Assembly: GCA_029210725.1 (NCBI GenBank) | Contig: JARGFM010000001.1 | Coordinates: 209,530-273,529 of the forward strand | Length of the DNA stretch: 64,000 nt | Direction: 5' to 3' | DNA from: Bacteroidales bacterium | GTDB taxonomy: Bacteria; Bacteroidota; Bacteroidia; Bacteroidales; GCA-2748055 | Part shown: positions 16,485 through 25,831 of the stretch, piece by piece | How positions within the stretch are numbered: position 1 is the first letter of the stretch | Layout: every line of letters starts with the position of its first letter | Notes under the pieces: model-generated | Database searches by the model: none | Seen by the model: the letters and a program-made list of their open reading frames with translations, nothing else | What the model was told of the DNA's origin: nothing | Translations under genes and position numbers: made by a program

Positions 16485-19400
16485 ATGAAAGAATCAATCA
16501 ACAAAGTGATCGTCCTGGGATCAGGAGCATTAAAAATCGGAGAAGCGGGTGAATTCGATTACTCGGGATCCCAGGCTCTGAAGGCTCTGCGGGAAGAAAA
16601 AGTTTATACCGTTCTGATTAACCCCAATATTGCCACAGTACAAACTTCTGAAGGTGTGGCAGATAAGATTTATTTCCTGCCCATTACTCCCTACTTTGTT
16701 GAGCAGGTGATCCAGAAAGAGAGACCCGATGGCATTCTGCTGGCCTTTGGGGGCCAGACCGCTCTGAATTGCGGGGTAGCTCTTTATAAGGAGGGTATCC
16801 TGGAAAAATATAATGTGAAGGTGCTGGGGACCCCTGTTCAGGCGATCATGGATACCGAAGACCGGGAGCTTTTTGTTGGCAAACTGGATCAGATCCATGT
16901 AAAGACGGCACGGAGCATTGCAGTAACATCGGAAGAAGATGCCCATAAAGCTGCCGAAGAACTGGGCTATCCCATTATTATTCGTGCAGCTTATACCCTG
17001 GGCGGGCAGGGAAGCGGTTTCTGCTATAATAAAAGTGATCTGGACAAGTTGGCTCAAAAAGCCTTCTCCTACTCTCCGCAAATACTGCTTGAGGAGTCAT
17101 TGAAGGGATGGAAAGAGGTGGAGTATGAGGTGGTCAGGGACCGCTTTGATAACTGTATCACCGTCTGTAATATGGAGAATTTTGATCCATTGGGTATCCA
17201 TACCGGGGAGAGCATCGTGGTGGCCCCTTCACAGACCCTGACCAATAGTGAATATCATAAGCTCCGAAAACTTTCGATTGATATTATCCGGCATATCGGT
17301 ATCGTGGGTGAGTGTAATGTACAGTATGCCCTGGACCCTGATTCGGAAGATTACCGGGTTATTGAGGTCAATGCCAGACTCTCCCGCTCTTCTGCACTGG
17401 CCAGCAAGGCTACCGGCTACCCGCTTGCTTTTGTGGCCGCCAAACTTGGATTGGGGTTTGGCCTGCACCAGTTACGTAACTCGATTACCAAAACCACATC
17501 CGCCTTTTTTGAACCGGCACTGGACTACATAGTCTGCAAAATTCCCCGCTGGGACCTCAATAAATTCCAGGGGGTTTCCAAATTGATTGATTCCAGCATG
17601 AAATCGGTGGGTGAAGTCATGGCCATCGGACGTACCTTTGAGGAGTCCATCCAGAAAGGGATCCGGATGATCGGACAGGGTATGCATGGTTTTGTTGGTA
17701 ATCATGAGATGGAGATCGAGAACATCGACCATGAGCTGTCGGAACCGACCGATATGCGTATTTTGGTGATCGAAAAGGCTTTTAGCGAGGGTTATACCAT
17801 CGACAGAATCCATGAATTAACAAAAATTGACCGATGGTTCCTGGTGAAACTCAAGAAAATTTTTGACCTGAAAGAAGAACTGGAAAAAGTGGATTCGCTG
17901 GCTCATCTGAATGATGAGTTACTCTTACAATCCAAAAAAGCCGGATTCAGCGATTTCCAGGTGGCCAGGCTGGTCATGAAGGGAGATGTGTCCGACAATT
18001 TACTGGCGGTCCGCGAACACCGTAAAAAGAGGAATATCCTGCCCAGTGTGAAACAGATCGATACGCTGGCCGCTGAGTACCCGGCCAAGACCAATTATCT
18101 CTACCTCACCTATAGCGGGGATGAACACGATATTGAATTTATGGCCGATCAAAGATCGGTGGTAGTGCTGGGTTCCGGAGCCTATCGTATAGGTTCCAGC
18201 GTAGAGTTTGACTGGTGCAGCGTAAATGCTTTAAAAACGGTAAACGATGAAGGCTACAGATCTATCATGATCAACTACAACCCCGAAACCGTATCTACCG
18301 ACTACGATGTATGCGACCGGCTTTATTTTGATGAACTCTCCTTCGAAAGGGTGATGGATATCTATGACCTGGAGATGCCCAAAGGAATAATTATTTCTGT
18401 GGGCGGACAGATACCCAATAATCTGGCCATGCGCCTGCATCAGCAAAATGTCCATATTCTGGGCACCTCCCCCATAAACATCGACCGAGCTGAAAACAGG
18501 CACAAGTTTTCGATGATGCTTGATAAACTGGGCATTGACCAGCCTCGCTGGATGGAGCTCAGCAGCATGGAGGAGATCTTCTCCTTCGTGGATGAAGTGG
18601 GCTTCCCTTTGCTGGTGAGACCCTCCTATGTGCTTTCAGGAGCAGCCATGAATGTGGTATCGAACCGGGAAGAGCTGGAGGGCTTTCTAACTCTGGCTGC
18701 CAGGGTATCCAAACAGTATCCGGTCGTAGTATCCGAATTTATCGAACAGGCCAAAGAAATTGAGATAGATGCCATAGCCCGGGAAGGAGAACTCTTCTCC
18801 TATGCCATCTCTGAGCACGTTGAATTTGCCGGTGTGCATTCGGGTGATGCCACTATGATCTTTCCGCCTCAGAAGATCTATTTTGAGACCGTCAGAAGGA
18901 TTAAAAGGATTGCCAGACAACTGGCCGAAGCTCTGGAAATATCCGGTCCCTTTAATATGCAATTCCTGGCCAAGGACAATGATATCAAGGTGATCGAATG
19001 CAATCTCAGGGCATCCCGGAGCATGCCCTTCGTCTCCAAGGTATTGAAGGCGAACCTGATCGACCAGGCCACCAAGATCATGCTTAAAGTCCCCATCGAA
19101 AAACCTCATAAATCGATCTTTGACCTGGACTATATCGGGTGCAAGGCTCCGCAATTTTCTTTTTCCAGGTTGAAAAAGGCCGATCCTGTCCTCGGAGTGG
19201 ATATGTCTTCCACAGGGGAAGTGGGATGTATCGGGGACAACTACTATGAAGCCATCCTGAAAGCCATGTTATCGGTGGGATACACCATCCCACAAAAAAA
19301 CATCCTGCTTTCTACCGGGGATATGCGCTCTAAGGTGGAACTGGTCAATTCATGTAATATGCTGATCGAGAAAGGGTTCAATCTGTTCGCAACGCATGGC

Positions 19401-19694
19401 ACCCATGAATTCCTGAAGTTGAATGGCATCGATTCCGTCGATCTGGCCTGGCCGGATGAAAAAAGGAAGCCCAATGTGATGGAATATCTGAAAGCCAAAA
19501 AGATTGACCTGGTGGTCAACATACCCAAAGACCTCTCCTCGCATGAACTCTCCAATGACTACAGCATCCGGCGCGGAGCAGTGGATTATAATATTCCCCT
19601 GATCACCAATGCGCGGCTGGCATCGGCTTTTATCTATGCCATCTGTAAGATGACACTGGAGGATATCTCCATTAAGAGCTGGGATGAGTATTAG
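16485..19694 (+). CDS. carB: Carbamoyl-phosphate synthase large subunit
   Basis: A 1069-residue synthetase with two homologous ATP-grasp halves. The first half opens with KVIVLGSGALKIGEAGEFDYSG and uses RAAYTLGGQGSGF; the second repeats the pattern with VVVLGSGAYRIGSSVEFDW and RPSYVLSGAAMNVV. The C-terminal 120 residues form the MGS-like allosteric domain (SCNMLIEKGFNLFATHGTHEFL). It forms carbamoyl phosphate from bicarbonate, ammonia (from CarA) and two ATP. It lies alone on the plus strand, divergent from argR with the ARG boxes about 80 bp upstream of its ATG, so arginine control is probable. Confidence 0.97.
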   Translation: MKESINKVIVLGSGALKIGEAGEFDYSGSQALKALREEKVYTVLINPNIATVQTSEGVADKIYFLPITPYFVEQVIQKERPDGILLAFGGQTALNCGVALYKEGILEKYNVKVLGTPVQAIMDTEDRELFVGKLDQIHVKTARSIAVTSEEDAHKAAEELGYPIIIRAAYTLGGQGSGFCYNKSDLDKLAQKAFSYSPQILLEESLKGWKEVEYEVVRDRFDNCITVCNMENFDPLGIHTGESIVVAPSQTLTNSEYHKLRKLSIDIIRHIGIVGECNVQYALDPDSEDYRVIEVNARLSRSSALASKATGYPLAFVAAKLGLGFGLHQLRNSITKTTSAFFEPALDYIVCKIPRWDLNKFQGVSKLIDSSMKSVGEVMAIGRTFEESIQKGIRMIGQGMHGFVGNHEMEIENIDHELSEPTDMRILVIEKAFSEGYTIDRIHELTKIDRWFLVKLKKIFDLKEELEKVDSLAHLNDELLLQSKKAGFSDFQVARLVMKGDVSDNLLAVREHRKKRNILPSVKQIDTLAAEYPAKTNYLYLTYSGDEHDIEFMADQRSVVVLGSGAYRIGSSVEFDWCSVNALKTVNDEGYRSIMINYNPETVSTDYDVCDRLYFDELSFERVMDIYDLEMPKGIIISVGGQIPNNLAMRLHQQNVHILGTSPINIDRAENRHKFSMMLDKLGIDQPRWMELSSMEEIFSFVDEVGFPLLVRPSYVLSGAAMNVVSNREELEGFLTLAARVSKQYPVVVSEFIEQAKEIEIDAIAREGELFSYAISEHVEFAGVHSGDATMIFPPQKIYFETVRRIKRIARQLAEALEISGPFNMQFLAKDNDIKVIECNLRASRSMPFVSKVLKANLIDQATKIMLKVPIEKPHKSIFDLDYIGCKAPQFSFSRLKKADPVLGVDMSSTGEVGCIGDNYYEAILKAMLSVGYTIPQKNILLSTGDMRSKVELVNSCNMLIEKGFNLFATHGTHEFLKLNGIDSVDLAWPDEKRKPNVMEYLKAKKIDLVVNIPKDLSSHELSNDYSIRRGAVDYNIPLITNARLASAFIYAICKMTLEDISIKSWDEY

Positions 19695-19779
19695 GCACAC
19701 AGGGGTATCCGGCTCGTTGCTTGAATTCATTGCTTCGCGATTAATTACAGGCTTCCTCGCCAAACACCCCTGTGTGCCT
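19693..19779. repeat. 87-bp element bounded by 14-bp perfect inverted repeats
   Basis: AGGCACACAGGGGT (19693-19706) and its exact reverse complement ACCCCTGTGTGCCT (19766-19779) flank 59 bases. It fills the gap between convergent carB and atpG and overlaps the last two bases of the carB stop codon. There is no T-tract, so it is not a standard terminator; a folded bidirectional terminator or a small palindromic repeat element are both possible. Confidence 0.6.
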
Positions 19780-19822
19780 TAACAGCGGGGAGAGGGGAAA
19801 GAAAAAGGCTGACCCGGAGAAA

Positions 19823-20710
19823 TTAACCCTTCAGGGCTTCGGCACCGCCAACAATCTCGAGGATTTCATTGGTAATGGCTGCCTGGCGTGCTTTGTTAAA
19901 CTGGAGACTCAGTTCTTTCAGCAGCTCGGTGGCATTGTCTGTGGCCTTGTGCATGGCTGTCATGCGGGCACCATGCTCGGCTGCGTGAGAATCCAGAATC
20001 GCTTTATAGAATTGCAGCTTTAAGGAACGGGGAATCAGTTCCTTCAAAATATATTCCTTGCTGGGCTCAAAAATATAATCGACCTTGGAAACATACTGCG
20101 ATTCTTCGGCGAGTTCCTGCACCTGGATGGGCAAAAACTGTTCTTCCGTCAGAATCTGGGTCCCGGCATTCTTGAAACGGTTATATATCACATCCACATG
20201 ATCGTATTCGCCATCGGTAAAGAGCCCCATGATCATCTGGGCCACTTCAGCTATAAGGTCAAAGTTAAGATTATCAAACAGTTCACTGCCATTGAATATG
20301 ACATGGTAACCCTTTTTGCGTAAAAAATCGGCTCCTTTTTTCCCAACCGCAATAAAATCGACTTGCTGCGCCACCATCTGCCTGTCATAAGTGCTTAGTG
20401 CCCTGGTAATGGCGGCTTTAATGGCGCTGGAGTTAAAAGCTCCGCACAAACCCCTGTTGGAGGTGATCAGTACCAGGAGGATACGTTCTTTATCACGTTG
20501 TACAGAATACTTATTGTCCTCATCATCTTTGATGCTGTCGCCCACGCTGGCCAGGATTTCCTGCAGTTTTTCCGCATAGGGCCTGAACTGAACAATGGCA
20601 TCCTGAGCTTTCCTGAGCTTGGCAGCAGAAACCATCTTCATAGCACTGGTGATCTGCCTGGTGGAGGCCACCGAGGCTCTGCGCTCCCGTATTTCCTTCA
20701 AACTTGCCAT
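19823..20710 (-). CDS. atpG: ATP synthase F1 gamma subunit
   Basis: A 295-residue central-stalk subunit that rotates inside the alpha/beta hexamer. The N-terminus MASLKEIRERRASVASTRQITSAMKMVSAAKL and the C-terminal ALKELSLQFNKARQAAITNEILEIVGGAEAL are typical of AtpG. It is the last gene of the ATPase operon; atpD and atpC do not follow and must lie elsewhere. Confidence 0.96.
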   Translation of the reverse strand: MASLKEIRERRASVASTRQITSAMKMVSAAKLRKAQDAIVQFRPYAEKLQEILASVGDSIKDDEDNKYSVQRDKERILLVLITSNRGLCGAFNSSAIKAAITRALSTYDRQMVAQQVDFIAVGKKGADFLRKKGYHVIFNGSELFDNLNFDLIAEVAQMIMGLFTDGEYDHVDVIYNRFKNAGTQILTEEQFLPIQVQELAEESQYVSKVDYIFEPSKEYILKELIPRSLKLQFYKAILDSHAAEHGARMTAMHKATDNATELLKELSLQFNKARQAAITNEILEIVGGAEALKG

Positions 20711-20716
20711 CCAGCC

Positions 20717-22294
20717 TTATTTAAATTTCTCAGCAATTTCTTTCGCAGCACTCTCAAGGATGGCGCTTATTTCATCCGACAATTTACCCTGGGCAAGAGC
20801 TGCCAGTGTTTTTTTATGTTTCATTTCCATATACTCCAGGAACTCGATTTCAAATTCCTTAACGCTCTCAACCGGAATATCTGACAGCAAGCCCCTGGTG
20901 CCGCAAAAAATAATGGCAATCTGCTTTTCTACCGGCATTGGAGCATACTGATTCTGCTTTAGTATTTCCACATTTTTCCGCCCTTTATCAAGCACCGCCA
21001 TGGTGGCAGCATCCAGGTCGGAACCAAACTTGGAGAAGGCCTCCAATTCACGGAACTGGGCCTGATCGAGTTTCAAAGTTCCGGCAATCTTCTTCATGGA
21101 TTTTATCTGGGCATTTCCCCCTACTCTGGATACAGAGATTCCCACATTAATGGCCGGACGCACACCGGAATTAAAAAGGTTGGCCTCCAGGAAAATCTGT
21201 CCGTCGGTAATGGAAATCACATTGGTGGGTATATAAGCCGAAACATCCCCTGCCTGAGTCTCAATAATGGGAAGTGCGGTCAGGGAACCTCCTCCCTTCA
21301 CAAGGGGTTTTAACTGCTCGGGAAGATCATTCATTTGTCTGGCAATCTCATCTGACTGTATAATCTTGGCTGCACGTTCCAGCAAACGTGAGTGAAGGTA
21401 AAACACATCTCCGGGATATGCTTCACGTCCGGGAGGCCTCCGGAGCAGTAGCGATACTTCGCGGTAAGATACCGCCTGTTTGGAAAGGTCGTCATAGATA
21501 ATCAAAGCAGGCCTTCCGGTATCCCTGAAGTACTCTCCGATGGTGCATCCGGCAAAAGGAGCATAAAACTGCAGGGCTGCCGGATAAGCAGCAGTCGCAG
21601 CAACAATAACCGTATAGTCCATGGCCCCGGCCTCCTTCAGGGTCTTCTGGATATTCGCTACGGTTGAGCCTTTCTGACCTATGGCCACATAGATGCAGTA
21701 AACAGTCTCGCCTTTCTCATAAAACTCTTTCTGGTTAATGATGGTATCTATGGCGATGGCCGTCTTCCCGGTCTGACGGTCCCCGATAATCAATTCGCGT
21801 TGCCCACGCCCGATAGGAATCATGGCATCGATGGGCTTGAGACCCGTTTGCAGCGGCTCATGAACCGGTTGGCGGTAGATAACCCCGGGTGCCTTACGTT
21901 CCAGGGGCAAATCAATCATCTCACCGGTAATGGGACCTTTGCCGTCGAGGGGCTCGCCCAGGGTGTTGATCACACGACCCAGCAAGCTCTCACCGACACC
22001 AATGGATGCAATCTTCCTGGAACGCTTCACGGAATCTCCCTCCTTGATCAATTCCGAGGCGCCGAGCAATACAGCACCCACATTGTCCTCTTCCAGGTTC
22101 AGAACGATCCCCTTAACGCCGCTGTCAAACTCGATCAGCTCATTGGCCTGGACACTGTTTAATCCATATATACGGGCAATTCCGTCACCAACCTGAAGAA
22201 CGGTTCCCACTTCCTCAAGTTCAACTTCACTTTTATATCCTTCTATTTGCTTCTTTAAAATTTCCGATACTTCGGATGGCTTGATCTGAGACAT
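20717..22294 (-). CDS. atpA: ATP synthase F1 alpha subunit
   Basis: A 525-residue non-catalytic nucleotide-binding subunit. The Walker A segment is [13 protein letters not shown], Walker [10 protein letters not shown], and the arginine finger region [11 protein letters not shown] is intact. The N-terminal beta barrel ([17 protein letters not shown]) is present. It lies 6 bases after atpH and 6 before atpG. Confidence 0.97.
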   Translation of the reverse strand: MSQIKPSEVSEILKKQIEGYKSEVELEEVGTVLQVGDGIARIYGLNSVQANELIEFDSGVKGIVLNLEEDNVGAVLLGASELIKEGDSVKRSRKIASIGVGESLLGRVINTLGEPLDGKGPITGEMIDLPLERKAPGVIYRQPVHEPLQTGLKPIDAMIPIGRGQRELIIGDRQTGKTAIAIDTIINQKEFYEKGETVYCIYVAIGQKGSTVANIQKTLKEAGAMDYTVIVAATAAYPAALQFYAPFAGCTIGEYFRDTGRPALIIYDDLSKQAVSYREVSLLLRRPPGREAYPGDVFYLHSRLLERAAKIIQSDEIARQMNDLPEQLKPLVKGGGSLTALPIIETQAGDVSAYIPTNVISITDGQIFLEANLFNSGVRPAINVGISVSRVGGNAQIKSMKKIAGTLKLDQAQFRELEAFSKFGSDLDAATMAVLDKGRKNVEILKQNQYAPMPVEKQIAIIFCGTRGLLSDIPVESVKEFEIEFLEYMEMKHKKTLAALAQGKLSDEISAILESAAKEIAEKFK

Positions 22295-22300
22295 ATTATA

Positions 22301-22849
22301 TTACTTTTCAATACTGGTTTGAAGTAGTTGTTTTTTCATTTTTTTTAGGCTGGTAGCCACACTTGCATCGTAACGTTTATCCTCGATGGTCAGAACGAAA
22401 CCCCCTATTAAGTCCTCATCCACTGAAGAACTCAGCTCCACCTCCCCTCCGTTTGCCTGTTTAATTAATCGGCGAATGCTTGTCATAGTGGCATCGTCGA
22501 CCGGTTGTGCCGTAAGCAGGGTCACGGTACTGACTCCCATTTCCTTTCTGTAAAGGTCCCTGAAGTATCTGGCAATTCCCGGCAGGTAAATCTCCCGTTT
22601 GTTCCTGATTACCAGGTTAATCATCGAAATAGAGAGCCTGGAAATATTCTGTCCGAGGATGGACCCTGTCAGCTTGATCTTCTGGCTTGGCTGCAGGGAA
22701 GGTACAGTCAGCATATACTGAAAATCCTCCAGCTTACAAACGGAGCTCAGCACCTCCATGTCCTGGTATACTTCATCTAATAGCTTTTGCTCTGCAGCAC
22801 TTTGAAATAGTGCTTTTGCATAACGGACGGAAATCTGGCTTTCATTCAT
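22301..22849 (-). CDS. atpH: ATP synthase F1 delta subunit (OSCP)
   Basis: A 182-residue peripheral-stalk subunit linking F1 to the b dimer. The N-terminal helical bundle (SVRYAKALFQSAAEQ) and the C-terminal DEDLIGGFVLTIEDKRYDASVATSLKKMKKQL match the OSCP family. It is in the middle of the operon, between atpF and atpA. Confidence 0.95.
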   Translation of the reverse strand: MNESQISVRYAKALFQSAAEQKLLDEVYQDMEVLSSVCKLEDFQYMLTVPSLQPSQKIKLTGSILGQNISRLSISMINLVIRNKREIYLPGIARYFRDLYRKEMGVSTVTLLTAQPVDDATMTSIRRLIKQANGGEVELSSSVDEDLIGGFVLTIEDKRYDASVATSLKKMKKQLLQTSIEK

Positions 22850-22856
22850 AGGGCAA

Positions 22857-23351
22857 CTAATTCAGGTCGGCTTCGTTAATGAGTTTATTGACCAGATCAT
22901 TCTGTGCCTTGCTCTCCTCCAGCTTCATCCGCAGGATCTTTTCTGCAATATCCACAGAGAGGCTCGCCATCTGTTCCTTCATTTCAGTCAGAGCGGCCGC
23001 TTTCTCATGCCGGATGGATTCTCTCGCATTCTGAACCAATTTTTTGGCCTCTTCTGCAGCTTTTTCCCTGGCCTCAGCAATGAGCTGATCTTTCAACTCT
23101 TTCGCTTCTTTCAACAGGGAATCCCTTTCAGCTTTAGCTTCGGCGAGGATTTTTTCATTTTCAGCCTGAAGCTTTTTCATCTCCTTCTTAGCCCTTTCTG
23201 CTGCATCCAGAGCATGCCGGATACTTTCATTACGGGCCTTGACAGCCGTCAGAATGGCGGGCCAGGCAAATTTGCCCAGGATAAAAAGCAAAACAAGAAA
23301 GAACAGCGTTGACCAGAAGATCATTCCTATTCCAGGTGTTACTAAATCCAT
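22857..23351 (-). CDS. atpF: ATP synthase F0 b subunit
   Basis: A 164-residue peripheral-stalk subunit: one N-terminal membrane helix (IGMIFWSTLFFLVLLFILGKFAW) followed by a long charged coiled coil rich in Ala, Glu and Lys (RAKKEMKKLQAENEKILAEA). It dimerises and connects F0 to the delta subunit. It starts 72 bases after atpE, the widest gap in the operon apart from regulatory space. Confidence 0.95.
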   Translation of the reverse strand: MDLVTPGIGMIFWSTLFFLVLLFILGKFAWPAILTAVKARNESIRHALDAAERAKKEMKKLQAENEKILAEAKAERDSLLKEAKELKDQLIAEAREKAAEEAKKLVQNARESIRHEKAAALTEMKEQMASLSVDIAEKILRMKLEESKAQNDLVNKLINEADLN

Positions 23352-23423
23352 TTTATATCTGGTTTATTTGTTATCAAAGAAAGGCCTGCAACCAACCGTT
23401 ACAGGCCTGTTCGTTTTTGCATC

Positions 23424-23630
23424 CTAATTGCCCATCATGGAAACCACAACGGCAAACAATGCAACACCTTCAATCAGAGCGGCAGAAATAATCATGGCTG
23501 TCTGGATTTTGCCACCGGCTTCGGGCTGACGTGCAATGGCGTCCATGGCTGATCCCCCGATCCTTCCAATCCCCAGACCTGCTCCGATTACGGCCAGACC
23601 TGCTCCGATTGCTGCTAATGTACCTGTCAT
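23424..23630 (-). CDS. atpE: ATP synthase F0 c subunit (proton type)
   Basis: A 68-residue hairpin of two membrane helices joined by the polar loop ARQPEAGGK (residues 33-41). The ion-binding glutamate is Glu54 in ALIEGVALF. The residue after it is Gly instead of the Ser/Thr seen in sodium-binding c rings, and the Gln of sodium rings in helix 1 is missing, so a proton ring is expected. The glycine-rich first helix (AIGAGLAVIGAGLGIGRIGG) is typical. Confidence 0.96.
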   Translation of the reverse strand: MTGTLAAIGAGLAVIGAGLGIGRIGGSAMDAIARQPEAGGKIQTAMIISAALIEGVALFAVVVSMMGN

Positions 23631-23653
23631 AATAAGTAATATTAAAGTGAATA

Positions 23654-24829
23654 TTAATCATGGTGATGCTCGGGCATCGCCAATCCGATAAACAAAGCTG
23701 ATAATAAGGTAAATATATAAGCCTGCAGAAATGCTACAAGCAATTCAATCATATCCATAAAAATCACCATCACCAGGGATGGGACTGACATAAATACTGA
23801 TTTAAAAATAAAAATCATGGAGATGAGACTCAGTACAATAATATGTCCGGCGGTAATGTTCGCAAAAAGTCGCACCATAAGTGCAAAGGGCTTGGTGAAC
23901 ATGCCAATAATTTCCACGGGAATCATAATGGGGGCAAGCACAACAGGCACACCGGGAGTATTAAAAATATGCTGCCAGTAAGATTTGTTGCCGCTAAGGG
24001 TTGTAATAATAAAGGTGAAAACAGCCAGCACCATGGTCAGGGCAATGTTCCCTGTTACATTGGCCCCGAAAGGAAAGAAAGGGATCAGGCCCATCAGGTT
24101 ATTCAGCAGGATAAAAAAGAAGATCGTCAGTAAATAGGGCATATACCTGTAATACTTATCCTCACCGATATTTGGTATGGCCACATCTTCCTCAATAAAT
24201 ACGATGACTGGCTCAATGAACCCCGCCAGGCCTCTGGGTTCGCTGATGCCCGATTTTTTGTAGGCTTTTGCCATTCCTAAAAATACCCAGAGTAAAATGA
24301 TGACCGACAACATCATCATAAATACGTTTTTTGTGATAGAGAAATCCAGGGGTAATCCAGCTTCAAGCATCTCACCGTGCTCATCCACTTCAATGATCTT
24401 TCCGTTCAGGTTCTTCTCAGCAGTCTCACCGTTCTTCTTAACGACCTCCATGGTCCCCTCTCCCATCTTAAATCCCTCATGGATATGCCCATAAGCCAGT
24501 TTGCCGGACATAAACAGGTGGAACCCTGAATGCTTGCTGTAGAGTATTACAGGCAGGGGAACGCTAACATGCTGCCCGTCCTTTTTTGTCAGGATATGCC
24601 ATTCATGTGAATCACTGACGTGATCAAGAATATATTCGGTGGAGTTAAACTCTTCTTCACCCGATTCTCCATGGCCGGCTTCTTCAGAGTGAGAATCAAC
24701 AAGCTCATGATGCAGGTCACTTGTTTTTTGATGTTCATCCTGTCCATGAATCGGGGCACCAGGTACCAGGAAGATAAAACCAATTAATAAATGGACAAAA
24801 ACAGCTAAAACCCTATCGCTCACAATCAA
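23654..24829 (-). CDS. atpB: ATP synthase F0 a subunit with long exported N-terminal extension
   Basis: A 391-residue proton-channel subunit. The essential arginine is Arg320 in FALMVRLFANITAGH; the membrane part spans about residues 165-390. The first 160 residues are unusual against E. coli: a signal-like hydrophobic segment, a His/Glu-rich stretch (HHELVDSHSEEAGHGE) and a soluble region. Such extensions occur in Bacteroidota AtpB. No ATG fits: the frame begins with TTG 24829, or GTG 24823, just after the stop of the upstream gene, so one of these rare starts must be used. Confidence 0.92.
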   Translation of the reverse strand: MIVSDRVLAVFVHLLIGFIFLVPGAPIHGQDEHQKTSDLHHELVDSHSEEAGHGESGEEEFNSTEYILDHVSDSHEWHILTKKDGQHVSVPLPVILYSKHSGFHLFMSGKLAYGHIHEGFKMGEGTMEVVKKNGETAEKNLNGKIIEVDEHGEMLEAGLPLDFSITKNVFMMMLSVIILLWVFLGMAKAYKKSGISEPRGLAGFIEPVIVFIEEDVAIPNIGEDKYYRYMPYLLTIFFFILLNNLMGLIPFFPFGANVTGNIALTMVLAVFTFIITTLSGNKSYWQHIFNTPGVPVVLAPIMIPVEIIGMFTKPFALMVRLFANITAGHIIVLSLISMIFIFKSVFMSVPSLVMVIFMDMIELLVAFLQAYIFTLLSALFIGLAMPEHHHD

Positions 24830-24834
24830 TGTAA

Positions 24835-25215
24835 TTATTTGTTTTTAAGCAGTTTAAGAAGATGACCTGCCGTAAAAAAAGTAAAGATTAAATATAGTGC
24901 AAAAAATATAAGGATAAAGGCTTTTGAAATATTTTTTGTGGCCACCCAAAAAAGCAGGATAAACAATAAATACAGGAGGAATTTGACCCCTATTCCCCCC
25001 AGCAGGTAGATCACTCCATCCTTATTTTGCCTGCCAATACCTGCCATCAAAATCAGATAGCTTAGCAGACTTATCATGGTCACCGAACCCAGTGTAATCA
25101 GGTACTCCGCAGGAGAAAGCCCCACCTGAATACGGGAAAGCAATAAAATACCTGGCAGCACCAGGATGGACGCCAGAACCAGGAGTTGCCAGATAAAACG
25201 AATACGCTTAATCAT
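24835..25215 (-). CDS. Small four-helix membrane protein of the ATPase operon
   Basis: A 126-residue hydrophobic protein with four predicted membrane helices and short basic loops, ending LLKLLKNK. Its place between atpZ and atpB and its size suggest an AtpI-like assembly factor or magnesium/calcium-linked accessory protein for the c ring, but no diagnostic motif is visible. It overlaps atpZ by 8 bases and ends 5 bases before the atpB start. Confidence 0.7.
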   Translation of the reverse strand: MIKRIRFIWQLLVLASILVLPGILLLSRIQVGLSPAEYLITLGSVTMISLLSYLILMAGIGRQNKDGVIYLLGGIGVKFLLYLLFILLFWVATKNISKAFILIFFALYLIFTFFTAGHLLKLLKNK

Positions 25216-25474
25216 CTTTCCTGAAGATGAAGTCCTTTAATACAATATAGAGACCCGCAAAAACACCCAGTAGTGTGAGAATAGCGGTAAAGACAGGTTT
25301 TTCCTTACCCGCTCTTTCATCAAGCTTGGAACCAGCCCAATAGAAAAGAAGAATAATGGCCACCATCTGAAATCCCAGTCCGGAGTAACGGATATAGGAA
25401 CTCAGACCTGACTTTTTTGGTTTATGCCCCTTTGAGTTTTGAGGCTGGCTCGGTGATCTCTTCTTTTTTTCCAC
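25208..25474 (-). CDS. atpZ: AtpZ/AtpI-family F0 accessory protein
   Basis: A small protein with a basic cytoplasmic N-terminus and two membrane helices (YSGLGFQMVAIILLFYWAGSKLDE and FTAILTLLGVFAGLYIVLKDFIF), the pattern of the AtpZ family that accompanies the ATPase. The start is uncertain: the frame has no ATG before the first helix; GTG 25474 before EKKKRSPSQ gives 88 residues and overlaps the bactofilin gene by 53 bases. Translation may be coupled to that gene. Confidence 0.72.
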   Translation of the reverse strand: MEKKKRSPSQPQNSKGHKPKKSGLSSYIRYSGLGFQMVAIILLFYWAGSKLDERAGKEKPVFTAILTLLGVFAGLYIVLKDFIFRKDD

Positions 25475-25811
25475 CCATATCGCATTTGCCGGTAAATGTT
25501 GCTCCCGGCTCAATGGCCAGTTTACCAGTCTTGATTTCACCATATACTTTCGACATGGAACGAAGCGACAGCAACTCTGTGACTACCACCTTTCCATCCA
25601 CCACACCTTCCACTTCACAGTTCTTGCACCTGATCTCACCGCTTACTGTACCACTCTGCCCGATAAAAACTTTCCCCTTAGTATTCAGGTTCCCGACCAG
25701 ATTTCCGTCGAACCTGATATTCTCACTGGAATTAATACTGCCTTCAATAGTCGTCCCAACGGAAATCATATTGATCTTATTGGCACTCTCTGTTTCTCCT
25801 ATTTTTGCCAT
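25422..25811 (-). CDS. Bactofilin family polymer-forming cytoskeletal protein
   Basis: A 129-residue bactofilin (DUF583). The core is a right-handed beta helix of short repeats (IRFDGNLVGNLNTKGKVFIGQSGTVSGEIRCKNCEVEGVVDGKVVV), flanked by short polar tails; the C-terminal tail is KEEITEPASKLKGA. Bactofilins polymerise without nucleotide and place cell-wall or envelope enzymes. ATG 25811 is used. It opens the ATPase part of the operon, 20 bases after fabH, an order often kept in Bacteroidota. Confidence 0.88.
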   Translation of the reverse strand: MAKIGETESANKINMISVGTTIEGSINSSENIRFDGNLVGNLNTKGKVFIGQSGTVSGEIRCKNCEVEGVVDGKVVVTELLSLRSMSKVYGEIKTGKLAIEPGATFTGKCDMGGKKEEITEPASKLKGA

Positions 25812-25831
25812 ATGCTGCTTTTTCTGCAAAT

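Noticed and set aside
23424-23630. Sodium-driven ATP synthase
   Set aside because: The c subunit lacks the Gln and Ser/Thr ligands that accompany the glutamate in sodium-binding rings.
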